Shown: in pieces, positions 1 through 7,609 of the stretch
How positions within the stretch are numbered: the first letter of the stretch is position 1
Layout: the number at the start of each line of letters is the position of its first letter
Source of the DNA: Vibrio fluminensis
GTDB lineage: Bacteria; Pseudomonadota; Gammaproteobacteria; Enterobacterales; Vibrionaceae
NCBI RefSeq assembly: GCF_015278125.1
Contig: NZ_JADILO010000018.1
Location: 1-64,000, forward strand
Direction: 5' to 3'
DNA: 64,000 nucleotides
Position numbers and translations under genes: made by a program
Notes under the pieces: model-generated
What the model was told of the DNA's origin: nothing
What the model saw: only the letters and a program-made list of their open reading frames with translations
The model's database searches: none

Positions 1-54
1 TTCCATCGTTACCATTTCCAGTTCGTATTGTTGCGGAGTCGGTTCTTGAAGCAT
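1..54 (-). mobile_element. N-terminus of an IS1182-type transposase (cut by window edge)
   Basis: Reading the minus strand from an ATG at 54 gives 18 codons, MLQEPTPQQYELEMVTME, that run off the window. This opening resembles IS1182-family transposases of vibrios as I remember them (the family usually continues with a conserved LVP-D-HL-R-I segment, which lies outside). Only the first residues are visible, so neither integrity nor the element end can be judged. The hairpins at 91-118 and 131-151 lie upstream of it and could belong to the element. Recognition is from memory and moderate. Confidence 0.5.
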
Positions 55-90
55 ATCGGAGTATCCATATTTCGATACCCCTATTAGATC

Positions 91-118
91 AAAGGTCTAG
101 CTCGAAAGCTAGACCTTT
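91..118. other. Perfect 12-bp stem-loop beside the transposase start
   Basis: AAAGGTCTAGCT, loop CGAA, then the exact reverse complement. There is no T-run on the plus side. It lies 37 bp upstream of the transposase start codon, a place where insertion sequences often carry a structure that blocks read-in transcription. That role is inference; it may equally be a terminator of a gene to the left. Confidence 0.6.
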
Positions 119-130
119 GTCAGCAGTCTG

Positions 131-160
131 AGCTTCCCCCAAGGGGAAGCTTTATTATTT
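131..160 (+). terminator. GC-rich hairpin followed by T-rich tract
   Basis: AGCTTCCCC (131-139), loop CAA, GGGGAAGCT (143-151), then TTATTATTT. This fits an intrinsic terminator reading rightward, ending only 35 bp before the cytochrome c start. It therefore either insulates that gene from read-through or is a relic of the neighbouring insertion element. Confidence 0.55.
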
Positions 161-194
161 GCGCCAGTTAAATCATAGTTTCATACGACATTTT

Positions 195-506
195 ATGCGC
201 AAAATCTATCTGCTGGCTTTACTCTCCATTTCTAGTGTTACTCAAGCGGAACCTTTCGGCGATGCCGAACTCGGAAAAGTCAAATCACCAAGCTGCGTCT
301 TTTGCCACGGCCCAACCGGTAAGGCTGCTAATCCAAGCTATCCAAATCTAAATGGACAAAACGCTCAATACCTTTACCAGTCGATGCTTGACTATCAACA
401 AGGTAAACGTACAACATCCATGGCTCAAATGATGGCAGCGCAGCTACGCCAGCTTAATGACCAAGATTTAAAAGATATCGCAGCCTTCTACGCACAACAG
501 CAGTAA
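195..506 (+). CDS. Small exported c-type cytochrome
   Basis: A 103-residue preprotein with a Sec signal peptide (MRKIYLLALLSISSVTQA, cleavage before EPFGD) and one haem c attachment motif CVFCH near mature residue 20. Met-rich sequence SMAQMM follows about 45 residues later and can supply the distal Met ligand. Size and layout fit a monohaem class I cytochrome (c553/c5-like) that carries electrons in the periplasm. The longer frame from TTG 159 adds a polar stretch before the signal peptide, so ATG 195 is preferred. No redox partner gene is adjacent, so the physiological partner is unknown. Confidence 0.8.
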   Translation: MRKIYLLALLSISSVTQAEPFGDAELGKVKSPSCVFCHGPTGKAANPSYPNLNGQNAQYLYQSMLDYQQGKRTTSMAQMMAAQLRQLNDQDLKDIAAFYAQQQ

Positions 507-524
507 TCTGATTATGTTATGTGA

Positions 525-553
525 AAACAAGCTTGAACTCTTCAAGCTTGTTT
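525..553 (+). terminator. Terminator after cytochrome c
   Basis: A 13-bp perfect stem AAACAAGCTTGAA / TTCAAGCTTGTTT with loop CTC begins 18 bp after the cytochrome stop. The 3' arm ends in TTT. The rest of the 290-bp gap to lpxL holds only A/T-rich sequence in which I see no clear feature. Confidence 0.65.
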
Positions 554-799
554 CGGTGTGCCGTTCAACGCAAACAGCCCTCTAAACAACGCAAAACTCA
601 TAACAACATTCACGATGCAAATGTATAATTTCCACACACAAGATTTACATTTATCTCATTCGAGCCGAGGTTTTAAATCGCAAAAAACATAGTAAAATCA
701 TCAATATCAAACATATTGCGAGCAGCATCCATTTTTTAATTTGTTCTTGCCACAACTTCGATATAGACTGCGCGCCCTTTTAACCTATTTTTACAACGA

Positions 800-1726
800 A
801 TGAAATACAGCGCTCCTGTTTTTAAATGGCAATTCCTTCTTCCAAACTACTGGGGTACTTTATTGCTCATCGCTTTAATGTACTCATTAAGTTTGCTACC
901 GTTTAAGGCCCAGTTAAAGCTCGGAAAGGCCATCGGCCGATTCGCACTAGGACGGATGCAAAAACGCTCTAATACTATCCGACGCAACTTAGAGCTCTGC
1001 TTCCCAGAAATGAGTGAGGCAGAAAAACAGCAACTCATTGCCGAAAATATTGAGAACACAGGTATCGCGCTTTTTGAAACCGCTATGGCTTGGTTTTGGC
1101 CAGACAGCCGCGTTAGTAAACACGTGACTATTGTTGGCATGGAGCGTTTAGAAGCTCTAGAGAGAGAAGGTAAAGGCGCATTGATGCTCGCAGTACATTC
1201 AATGAACCTCGAACTTGGCGCGCGCGCATTTGGTATCAAGAAGTCAGGTATGGGTGTATACCGCCCTAACAATAATCCATGTTTTGATTATTTTCAGTAC
1301 CAAGGCCGTTCACGCTCAAACCGCACGTTAATCGACCGAAAAGACGTAAAAAGCATGATTCATGCTCTACAAAATGGTGAGCGTGTTTGGTATGCACCCG
1401 ACCATGACTACGGACGTCGTCGTTCAACTTTTGCCCCATTATTTGCGGTTGAACAAGCGTGCACAACAACAGGTACTAGTCTTCTGGTGAACGCGGCTGA
1501 TTGTGCCATTGTACCGTTTACTATGGTACGTGATAGCAATGATCACTACATCTTGACGATTCACCCAAGCCTTGAAGAATATCCGACAAACTGTGAGATT
1601 CAAGCAGCGGCGTACACCAACAAAGCCGTCGAAAACTCGATTATGGCAGCACCAAGTCAATATATGTGGTTACATCGTCGCTTTAAGACTCGCCCAGAAG
1701 GCGAAGCTTGTTTGTATAATGTTTAG
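800..1726 (+). CDS. lpxL: Lipid A late acyltransferase (LpxL/LpxP type)
   Basis: 308 residues, the usual length of the Kdo-dependent lauroyl/palmitoleoyl transferases that add a secondary acyl chain to lipid A at the inner membrane. One N-terminal membrane anchor (about residues 18-40) is followed by RRNLELCFPEMSE, the HX4E catalytic motif in HSMNLELGAR, VYRPNNNP, WYAPDHDYG and the C-terminal MWLHRRFKTRPEG, all matching E. coli LpxL/LpxP as remembered. Vibrio cholerae has two relatives (LpxL and the hydroxylaurate transferase LpxN), so the acyl donor cannot be read from sequence. No strong ribosome site precedes ATG 800. Monocistronic, ended by the terminator at 1769. Confidence 0.88.
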   Translation: MKYSAPVFKWQFLLPNYWGTLLLIALMYSLSLLPFKAQLKLGKAIGRFALGRMQKRSNTIRRNLELCFPEMSEAEKQQLIAENIENTGIALFETAMAWFWPDSRVSKHVTIVGMERLEALEREGKGALMLAVHSMNLELGARAFGIKKSGMGVYRPNNNPCFDYFQYQGRSRSNRTLIDRKDVKSMIHALQNGERVWYAPDHDYGRRRSTFAPLFAVEQACTTTGTSLLVNAADCAIVPFTMVRDSNDHYILTIHPSLEEYPTNCEIQAAAYTNKAVENSIMAAPSQYMWLHRRFKTRPEGEACLYNV

Positions 1727-1768
1727 TATCAGTCAACATCAGTCTTACTGAACTACATTCATAGCGAT

Positions 1769-1799
1769 AAAAAAGGTCAAGCAATGCTTGACCTTTTTT
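1769..1799. terminator. Bidirectional terminator between lpxL and ppiC
   Basis: AAAAAAGGTCAAG (1769-1781), loop CAATG, CTTGACCTTTTTT. It has a T-tract on both strands and lies between convergent genes, so it can end both transcripts. Confidence 0.85.
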
Positions 1800-1820
1800 A
1801 TTAAATTCAGAAAGTTAAAC

Positions 1821-2099
1821 TCAGGTTCTGTAAAGAACCTTTACCACGTGCCAGCCAAATTTAGTTTTAACTAAATGCGGTACGAGTGTTTCACCACTAA
1901 AGCACACTTTGTCGAACTGAGGTACCATTTGGCCTCGACGAAACTCGCCTAAATCACCACCCTTTTTACCAGATGGGCATGTCGAGTACTTCTTCGCAAG
2001 TGTTTGGAATTTTGCGCCCTTTTTAAGCTGTTTGATAATATCTTCAGCTTGTTCTTTATGCTTTACCAATATATGTAAAGCCGCTGCTGTATTTGCCAT
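1821..2099 (-). CDS. ppiC: Parvulin-type peptidyl-prolyl isomerase
   Basis: 92 residues, matching the 93-residue E. coli PpiC (Par10), a stand-alone parvulin domain without signal or membrane segments, hence cytosolic. Visible family features are the N-terminal ALHILVKHK, the KKGGDLGEF loop, [10 protein letters not shown] with the active-site Cys region, and the terminal [10 protein letters not shown]. It catalyses cis-trans isomerisation of prolyl bonds. Convergent with lpxL and divergent from the CheV-like gene; no operon partners. Confidence 0.9.
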   Translation of the reverse strand: MANTAAALHILVKHKEQAEDIIKQLKKGAKFQTLAKKYSTCPSGKKGGDLGEFRRGQMVPQFDKVCFSGETLVPHLVKTKFGWHVVKVLYRT

Positions 2100-2337
2100 G
2101 ATAGTCTTTTGAGTAACCTAACTAATCTTCAGATTGTATCTAAGATTTATGAGATCTTCATCAAACCTTTTCATCATTCCTGTATTGAGGGGCACTTCAA
2201 CGGCCAATCTCTGATCTGTTTCAACGAAAACTTACTGATTTACCCTAATATAAATAAACTAAATAATCACAACTCAGGTAAACTTTGGTTTATTTTATGT
2301 GGTTAATCAGAGCAGTTCTCAGTATATGGATGTGGTA

Positions 2338-3252
2338 ATGGCGGTAAAAAGTAAAGCGAATCAATCGCAAGGCATGTTGATGTTTACCTTAACTTCAAAC
2401 CAGCAGATGTTTGCTATCGGTACGCTCAAAGTGCGTGAAATTGTTCCTTTCTTACCAACCACGCAAATTCCCTACTCACATCACCATGTTGTAGGCACTG
2501 TGACTATTCGAGAGCTTAACGTCCCTGTCATCGATATGCCTGCAGCAATCGGTTTTCGTCCTATCCAGCCAGAAGAATACCAATCTTGTTTTTTAATCGT
2601 AACCGACTGCTTGCGCACAGTTGTGGCATTTATGGTACGAAGCATTGAGAAAATCATTGATTGCGATTGGCGCAATATCGAACCATCGCCTTCAACTGCG
2701 GGAAGTAATGTTTTCATCACAGGCATTACCCGCTATGAAGAACAAATCGTACAAATGCTGGATGTTGAATTACTGCTTTCAAAAATCTACCCATTATCTG
2801 AATCTGCACGTATTCCGATTCTGACTGACATTCAACGCGAACGTCTCAAAGCACTGAATATCTTACTCGTTGATGACTCTAGCATCGCGCGTCGACAACT
2901 GTCTGATGCATTAGATAGCATCAATATTCCATACCAAATATGCACTAACGGTGCGGAAGCTCTCTCCTGCATGCGTGATGCGGTTAGTCATGGTAGAGCG
3001 ATAGATTTACTCGTCAGCGACATTGAAATGCCCGGTTTAGATGGCTACGAATTGGCGTTTGAAACCCAGAGTGATCCTGAATTACGTAGCGCCTACATTA
3101 TTTTGCATACTTCGCTTTCCAGTGAAATTTGCGTTAACCGCGCCCAACAAGTTGGCGCACATGAAGCTCTAGAAAAATTTAATGCTGGCGATCTCATCAA
3201 CGCGATGTTGAGAGGGGCTGATATCATTGCCAAACAAAAAAGCATCGCTTAA
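2338..3252 (+). CDS. cheV: CheV-like chemotaxis coupling protein (CheW plus receiver)
   Basis: CheW-like domain (about residues 10-150; ELNVPVIDMPAAIGF is the core strand pair) joined to a receiver domain (about 175-290) with acidic pair VDDS, phospho-acceptor Asp in LLVSDIEMPGLDGYE and Lys in EKFNAG. This is the CheV layout: coupling of chemoreceptors to CheA with phosphorylation-dependent adaptation. Vibrios carry several CheV paralogues. Start is uncertain: ATG 2338 has GGA seven bases upstream; ATG 2326 and GTG 2299 are in frame. No other chemotaxis genes are adjacent. Confidence 0.82.
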   Translation: MAVKSKANQSQGMLMFTLTSNQQMFAIGTLKVREIVPFLPTTQIPYSHHHVVGTVTIRELNVPVIDMPAAIGFRPIQPEEYQSCFLIVTDCLRTVVAFMVRSIEKIIDCDWRNIEPSPSTAGSNVFITGITRYEEQIVQMLDVELLLSKIYPLSESARIPILTDIQRERLKALNILLVDDSSIARRQLSDALDSINIPYQICTNGAEALSCMRDAVSHGRAIDLLVSDIEMPGLDGYELAFETQSDPELRSAYIILHTSLSSEICVNRAQQVGAHEALEKFNAGDLINAMLRGADIIAKQKSIA

Positions 3253-3469
3253 TTAAATAGATGTAATTTATTCCTATTTGCCAATGGGTTATGGGCTTAG
3301 TTCACAAATATCTGATGTACAAAGCAATGCTCCTGTACCTCGTATTTAGGATTGTTTAATGTTAATCAATAGTCGATCTTTTTTGGCTTCGCTGTAACGA
3401 GAGTTTGATAGTTCCTCTTACTTACTAGTCAAAACTCTCATGCCGTACTAATTTGGTTTACATAATAAA

Positions 3470-4486
3470 ATGACAGAAGACGTATTTAAAAAGTCTACCG
3501 CTAACTTAAAGAAAGCGGTTCCGCTAATGATGAAAAATCATGTTGCCGCCACTCCTGCTAACTATGCGCTTTGGTACACCTATGTTGACAATACATCCCC
3601 GCAGCTCAACTCCGAGCTAGAAAATATTGTCGATAATTTTGGTATATGTCCGCCGAGTGAAGGGGAGAAACTCTACAGTAAGCATATCGCTCCTAAAGCA
3701 GAGATAAGGCTCAGCGATCTTAGAGCCAATATTGAGATATTGTTGGGAGAGCTCGCCACTTCAATGAGTGACACTCTTAGTGATACGTCTCAGTTTTCAG
3801 CAATGATTGATAAGAGTTTCGACAACCTCGAGCGAGTCGAAAATGAGAGTATGTCGCTTGATGAAGTGATGGTGATCATCCGCCAGCTTGTCGCCGAATC
3901 AAAAGGAATCCGTCATTCAACCGGTTTTCTAACCCACCAACTTTCAACCGCAAGTGAAGAAATCCATCGTTTGAAAACTCAGCTTGCTGAAGTACAGAAA
4001 GATGCTCTATTTGACAGTATGTCTGGCTTGTATAACAGACGTTCATTCGATAATGATATCAAGATTCTGTGTCAGAGCGAGCAGCACTTCTGCCTGATCT
4101 TAGCCGATATCGACCACTTCAAGAACTACAATGACAAATACGGTCATTTATTTGGTGACGCGGTCATTCGCGGTCTTTCAAGACGGCTGCAAACAAGTTG
4201 TCGTGATGGGGCAACTGCGTATCGCTTTGGTGGTGAAGAGTTTGCTATCGTTGTACCGAATCGAAACATCAGAGTCGTAAGACAGTTCGCCGATAGTTTG
4301 CGCCGAGCGGTAGAAAAGCTTTCGATAAAAGATCGCCGCAATGGTAAACAAGTAGGCAATATTACCGCCTCATTTGGGGTCACCGAATTTCAACAGAATG
4401 ACACGGTTGAATCATTAATTGAGCGCGCCGATAAGTTATTGTACGAAGCCAAGCAGCTTGGCCGTAATCGAGTGATGCCAATTTAG
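3470..4486 (+). CDS. Diguanylate cyclase (GGDEF) with N-terminal helical region
   Basis: 338 residues without membrane segments. The N-terminal 170 residues are helical with a coiled-coil-like stretch (LTHQLSTASEEIHRLKTQL) leading into a GGDEF domain whose signature is GGEEF, an active variant, preceded by DIDHFKNYNDKYGH. It should make cyclic di-GMP from two GTP. At the usual inhibitory site nine residues before the signature the sequence reads RDGA instead of RxxD, so the canonical product-inhibition Asp is missing. The next gene is only 56 bp downstream and may be co-transcribed. No c-di-GMP riboswitch was found in the 217-bp leader. Confidence 0.88.
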   Translation: MTEDVFKKSTANLKKAVPLMMKNHVAATPANYALWYTYVDNTSPQLNSELENIVDNFGICPPSEGEKLYSKHIAPKAEIRLSDLRANIEILLGELATSMSDTLSDTSQFSAMIDKSFDNLERVENESMSLDEVMVIIRQLVAESKGIRHSTGFLTHQLSTASEEIHRLKTQLAEVQKDALFDSMSGLYNRRSFDNDIKILCQSEQHFCLILADIDHFKNYNDKYGHLFGDAVIRGLSRRLQTSCRDGATAYRFGGEEFAIVVPNRNIRVVRQFADSLRRAVEKLSIKDRRNGKQVGNITASFGVTEFQQNDTVESLIERADKLLYEAKQLGRNRVMPI

Positions 4487-4542
4487 GCAACTTGATGAAA
4501 AGTCGTCTATTCTTTAGCCTTAAGCATTGCTGGAGATAAATT

Positions 4543-4827
4543 ATGGATAATATTCAAGTTTCGCCTGCCCTTTCAATGCTGATTGTCGCGGGCGTGTTTA
4601 CCACTCTAATTGGCTGCACATCAGAAACGTCAAGATATCAAAAAACCGAATACCAAATGGCGTCAAACCCCGCAGCTGTTTATTGCGTGCAACAAGACGG
4701 CAAATTAGATACTGTTTCTGAAAATGCGCAAAGGGTCACTTACTGTGTTTTGCCCGATGGTACTCGAACAGAACAGTGGGACTACTATCGTAAAAATCAC
4801 CAACAAAGCGATACTGCCTCTAAATAG
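4543..4827 (+). CDS. DUF333-like small lipoprotein
   Basis: 94 residues with a hydrophobic N-terminus and lipobox-like LIGC near residue 25, so probably lipidated and sent to the periplasm or outer membrane. The mature part contains NPAAVYCVQQDGK and YCVLPDGT, the paired-Cys pattern of the DUF333 (YoaF-like) family, whose function is unknown. The two Cys may form a disulphide. It follows the GGDEF gene on the same strand; the link to c-di-GMP is only positional. Convergent with the DUF218 gene, six bp from its stop. Confidence 0.72.
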   Translation: MDNIQVSPALSMLIVAGVFTTLIGCTSETSRYQKTEYQMASNPAAVYCVQQDGKLDTVSENAQRVTYCVLPDGTRTEQWDYYRKNHQQSDTASK

Positions 4828-4833
4828 CAAACG

Positions 4834-5700
4834 TTAATGAGACTCCGGATCAAGTTGCTGCTTTAGGTCAACGAGGATCTGACCAAACTCTTTCGACAAA
4901 CGTTTCACAACGCCAATTTCTGCTGTAGATGGCGTCAATTCAATAAGTTCGGCCAACCGCATGATCAACGCATCATGCGGTGACATTACCGTTAACTGCC
5001 CTAGCTTTCGCAATGCCCTATTCGCAATGTATTCTGGGTCTTCACGAACAATAAATATAGCGCGTTGATAAGCGGAATTGACTACGCCTTCCAAATAGAC
5101 ACGATAACTCGTTAGCTGATCGAGCAATAAAAACGCATCGCTTTCCTCTGTGTTATAGGGATAAGGGGCAATTAGGTGTTGATTAATATCCAAAGGGATC
5201 GTTAACGCAAGTCCTGCCCTTTTTCCTGCACGTAAACATTGCCCAATCAATCCCTGCTCAGGCAAGATTTTCTCTATTTCAACGACACGCTCGATATGGT
5301 AGTCATTCGAAACAAGCCGTAATTGGAGATAATCGCCCGCTAGACAGAATTGGCTATCCATGAGTTTATTCAAGGCGTTGAGCAAGTTCTCGACCGTTGT
5401 TGTCGACTGATCTTCTACTAACACTCTCTCGTGACTTATTTTCTGAGCCAGTTCTGGAAAGTGCTGGTAGAAAAAATTGCGCATAGCGTCGCCTTCAGAC
5501 ATTGCCATCGCGCCCTGCTTTCCGCCACAAAATACGATAGCAAGTCGACTGACATTCGTCTCGGCAAGCATCTCGGCCAATTCCACTACTCTTGAGCGGC
5601 CTTCGAGCGTCAGTTGACCGTCAACCAAACGCTTTCCAAGCACTAAAAAGACTTCGCTCACATTCTCTTTTGTTGAATTGCTCAATAACTGAATTGCCAC
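4834..5700 (-). CDS. YdcF-like DUF218 domain protein
   Basis: 288 residues, cytosolic, with the DUF218 pattern: LGKRLVDGQLTLEGRSRV, IVFCGGKQG, EDQSTTTVENLLNAL and VSNDYHIERV. These motifs resemble E. coli YdcF, a protein reported to bind S-adenosylmethionine but without an established reaction. The C-terminal third (SYRVYLEGVVN onward) is helical and not recognised. No membrane anchor is visible, unlike SanA-type members. Its promoter must lie in or behind the repeat element at 5735-5943, which separates it from the divergent sdaA. Confidence 0.7.
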   Translation of the reverse strand: MAIQLLSNSTKENVSEVFLVLGKRLVDGQLTLEGRSRVVELAEMLAETNVSRLAIVFCGGKQGAMAMSEGDAMRNFFYQHFPELAQKISHERVLVEDQSTTTVENLLNALNKLMDSQFCLAGDYLQLRLVSNDYHIERVVEIEKILPEQGLIGQCLRAGKRAGLALTIPLDINQHLIAPYPYNTEESDAFLLLDQLTSYRVYLEGVVNSAYQRAIFIVREDPEYIANRALRKLGQLTVMSPHDALIMRLAELIELTPSTAEIGVVKRLSKEFGQILVDLKQQLDPESH

Positions 5701-5734
5701 TGCCCTATTTGTCCTTCAATAGCTATAGTTAAGT

Positions 5735-5943
5735 TATATACCCAAGTGACTTCAAGATGCAGGATTCAGAGCGTTGTTATTGATTTGAGTTCAAGGAAAA
5801 CGCCGCGGTGAAATAGTGTACTATTTCCAAGTCGTTTGACGCCGAAGTCGTAGGAATAACACGCTCCCGAAGGGCGAGTTGCCTTGTCTGCCAACCAAGG
5901 CATTCTTGCTGAACCAAGCACCTTGAGGTTACTTGGGTATATA
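5735..5943. repeat. MITE-like intergenic element with TATACCCAAGT inverted ends
   Basis: The ends are near-perfect inverted copies: left 5735-5760 and right 5918-5943 share the outer sequence TATACCCAAGTRACYTCAAG (R and Y are the differences), flanked by extra TA pairs. The interior has further pairing potential around GGAATAACACGC and GTTGTTATTGA. A shorter relative occurs at 20801-20903. No transposase is encoded. Elements with these ends are, to my memory, widespread in Vibrio intergenic regions. This copy fills the divergent promoter between the DUF218 gene and sdaA; its right end lies only 18 bp before the sdaA start. Confidence 0.75.
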
Positions 5944-5961
5944 TTACACAAGGATACCGTG

Positions 5962-7338
5962 ATGTTGTCGATATTCGATATATTTAAGATAGGCGTTGGA
6001 CCTTCCAGCTCTCATACCAATGGCCCAATGCTGGCTGGGTATGATTTATCTCAATCATTGATTAACAAGCAACTTATCACTCAAGTTGCTCGCCTAGAAG
6101 TCAATCTATATGGCTCTTTGTCTCTAACTGGCATAGGCCATCACACTGACCGAGCAGTGATACTAGGTTTACTTGGCAATCGTCCCGATACGATTAAAGT
6201 CAGCAGTGCCAAGAAAGCGCTACAAACCGCACTAGACCAAGGCTCACTTACCCTTACTGAGCAACACTCGATCAGTTTTGACTATGATAAAGATATTCTT
6301 TTTCATACCAATAACCTACCGCTGCATGAGAATGGCATGACTATCATTGCATTCGATGGCGATCAAAAGGCGATTTACAAGCAAACCTACTATTCCATCG
6401 GTGGTGGTTTTATTGCGACTGAAAAACAGATGCTGGAAGGTTGTGATGAACAAAACATTGCCGTCCCATTTCCTTTTGAGAGTGCCGAGCAGCTCTTGAA
6501 TGATGCGGAAGAAAACGGCTTAAGCCTAGCAGCGTTAGTTCTACGCAATGAAGTTTGCTTTCAACCAATGAATGATATCGAACGCCGCGCTGATCAAATT
6601 TGGAAAGTGATGCAGCTGTGTATGCAACGAGGCTTCGATACAGAAGGCATTCTGGAAGGCGGTTTGAACGTGACAAGACGCGCCCCTAACCTACAGAAAA
6701 AACTTGAGTCAAACCAAGAATTTGAAACTGACCCGATGGCGGTAATGGACTGGGTAAACTTGTTTGCATTCGCTGTTAGCGAAGAAAATGCCGCGGGTGG
6801 ACAGGTTGTAACCTCGCCCACAAACGGCGCAGCTGGCGTTATTCCCGCCGTCTTAATGTACTACCATAAGTTTATTCGCCCGTTAGACACCAAACAGCTG
6901 AAAGACTTTCTCGCCGTTGCTGGTGCTATTGGTATTTTGTACAAAACCAATGCCTCGATTTCCGGTGCCGAAGTGGGCTGTCAGGGGGAAATTGGCGTTT
7001 CATCCTCCATGGCGGCGGCAGGGCTTACCTCGTTAAGAGGTGGCAGTAACGAACAGATCTGTATCGCTGCAGAAATTGCGATGGAACATTCGCTCGGTAT
7101 GACCTGCGACCCAATCGGGGGGCTTGTTCAAGTCCCGTGTATAGAACGCAATGCAATGGGGGCAATGAAGGCAATCAACGCTTCACGCATGGCACTCAAA
7201 CGCACCAGTAAAACTCTAATTTCCTTAGATAAAGTTATCGAAACCATGTATATCACGGGTAAAGACATGAATCGTAAATACCGTGAGACATCCCTCGGAG
7301 GCTTGGCATTGATTCACCTTGCGCCTCCGTGCGAGTAA
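5962..7338 (+). CDS. sdaA: L-serine dehydratase (iron-sulphur type)
   Basis: 458 residues, matching single-chain SdaA/SdaB (about 455). It deaminates L-serine to pyruvate and ammonia with a [4Fe-4S] cluster. GPSSSHTNGP opens the beta domain; the alpha domain has SPTNGAAGVIPAVL, and cluster cysteines can be assigned to SGAEVGCQGEIG and to GMTCDPIGGLVQVPC. The frame extends to 5884 inside the repeat element, but ATG 5962 has AAGGA eight bases upstream and begins the conserved MLSIFDIFKIGVGPS. Transcription probably starts within or just beside the repeat. It stands alone, with no serine transporter next to it. Confidence 0.93.
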   Translation: MLSIFDIFKIGVGPSSSHTNGPMLAGYDLSQSLINKQLITQVARLEVNLYGSLSLTGIGHHTDRAVILGLLGNRPDTIKVSSAKKALQTALDQGSLTLTEQHSISFDYDKDILFHTNNLPLHENGMTIIAFDGDQKAIYKQTYYSIGGGFIATEKQMLEGCDEQNIAVPFPFESAEQLLNDAEENGLSLAALVLRNEVCFQPMNDIERRADQIWKVMQLCMQRGFDTEGILEGGLNVTRRAPNLQKKLESNQEFETDPMAVMDWVNLFAFAVSEENAAGGQVVTSPTNGAAGVIPAVLMYYHKFIRPLDTKQLKDFLAVAGAIGILYKTNASISGAEVGCQGEIGVSSSMAAAGLTSLRGGSNEQICIAAEIAMEHSLGMTCDPIGGLVQVPCIERNAMGAMKAINASRMALKRTSKTLISLDKVIETMYITGKDMNRKYRETSLGGLALIHLAPPCE

Positions 7339-7362
7339 ACATTACCTTTATCAAATCAATTG

Positions 7363-7390
7363 CCGAAGCCACTTTTTCTGAGTGCTTCGG
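7363..7390 (+). terminator. Hairpin after sdaA
   Basis: CCGAAG-C-CACT pairs with AGTG-CTTCGG around a TTTTCTG loop with one bulged C. It lies 25 bp after the sdaA stop. There is no strong T-run after it, so this is a weak or factor-assisted terminator at best. Confidence 0.45.
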
Positions 7391-7480
7391 TGATTTCACC
7401 CTATTCACCATCCATTGCTGATGCCACTTCCTCCTAACTGCCACTGAGCAATGAACTTCATTTAATATAAAAACCCAGCC

Positions 7481-7494
7481 CGCAAACGTTTGCT
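7481..7494. promoter_or_regulatory. PurR-like operator upstream of the POT transporter
   Basis: CGCAAACGTTTGCT is nearly the palindromic PurR consensus (CGCAAACGTTTGCG core). It lies about 115 bp before the transporter start. CytR/LacI-family relatives bind similar GCAAACG palindromes, so the exact regulator is uncertain. Confidence 0.5.
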
Positions 7495-7609
7495 AGTAAA
7501 TTCAGGATAAAATCCTACTAAATAGTGGGGAAATTTCGTGCATCAAAATGATTTTCTGACATAATCGTCCGCCTTCCCATTTATTTGAACTAAATCACAA
7601 GAGAAAGTT

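Noticed and set aside
2109..2306. 65-residue frame before the CheV-like gene
   Set aside because: No ribosome site or recognisable sequence; ends inside the next gene; probably leader DNA.
3253..3469. Cyclic di-GMP riboswitch before the GGDEF gene
   Set aside because: The conserved core and receptor sequences of the known classes were not found; only a weak imperfect hairpin (GAGAGTTT...AAACTCTC) is present.
5766..5951. Frame within the repeat element
   Set aside because: Lies wholly in the inverted-ended element and matches no protein family.
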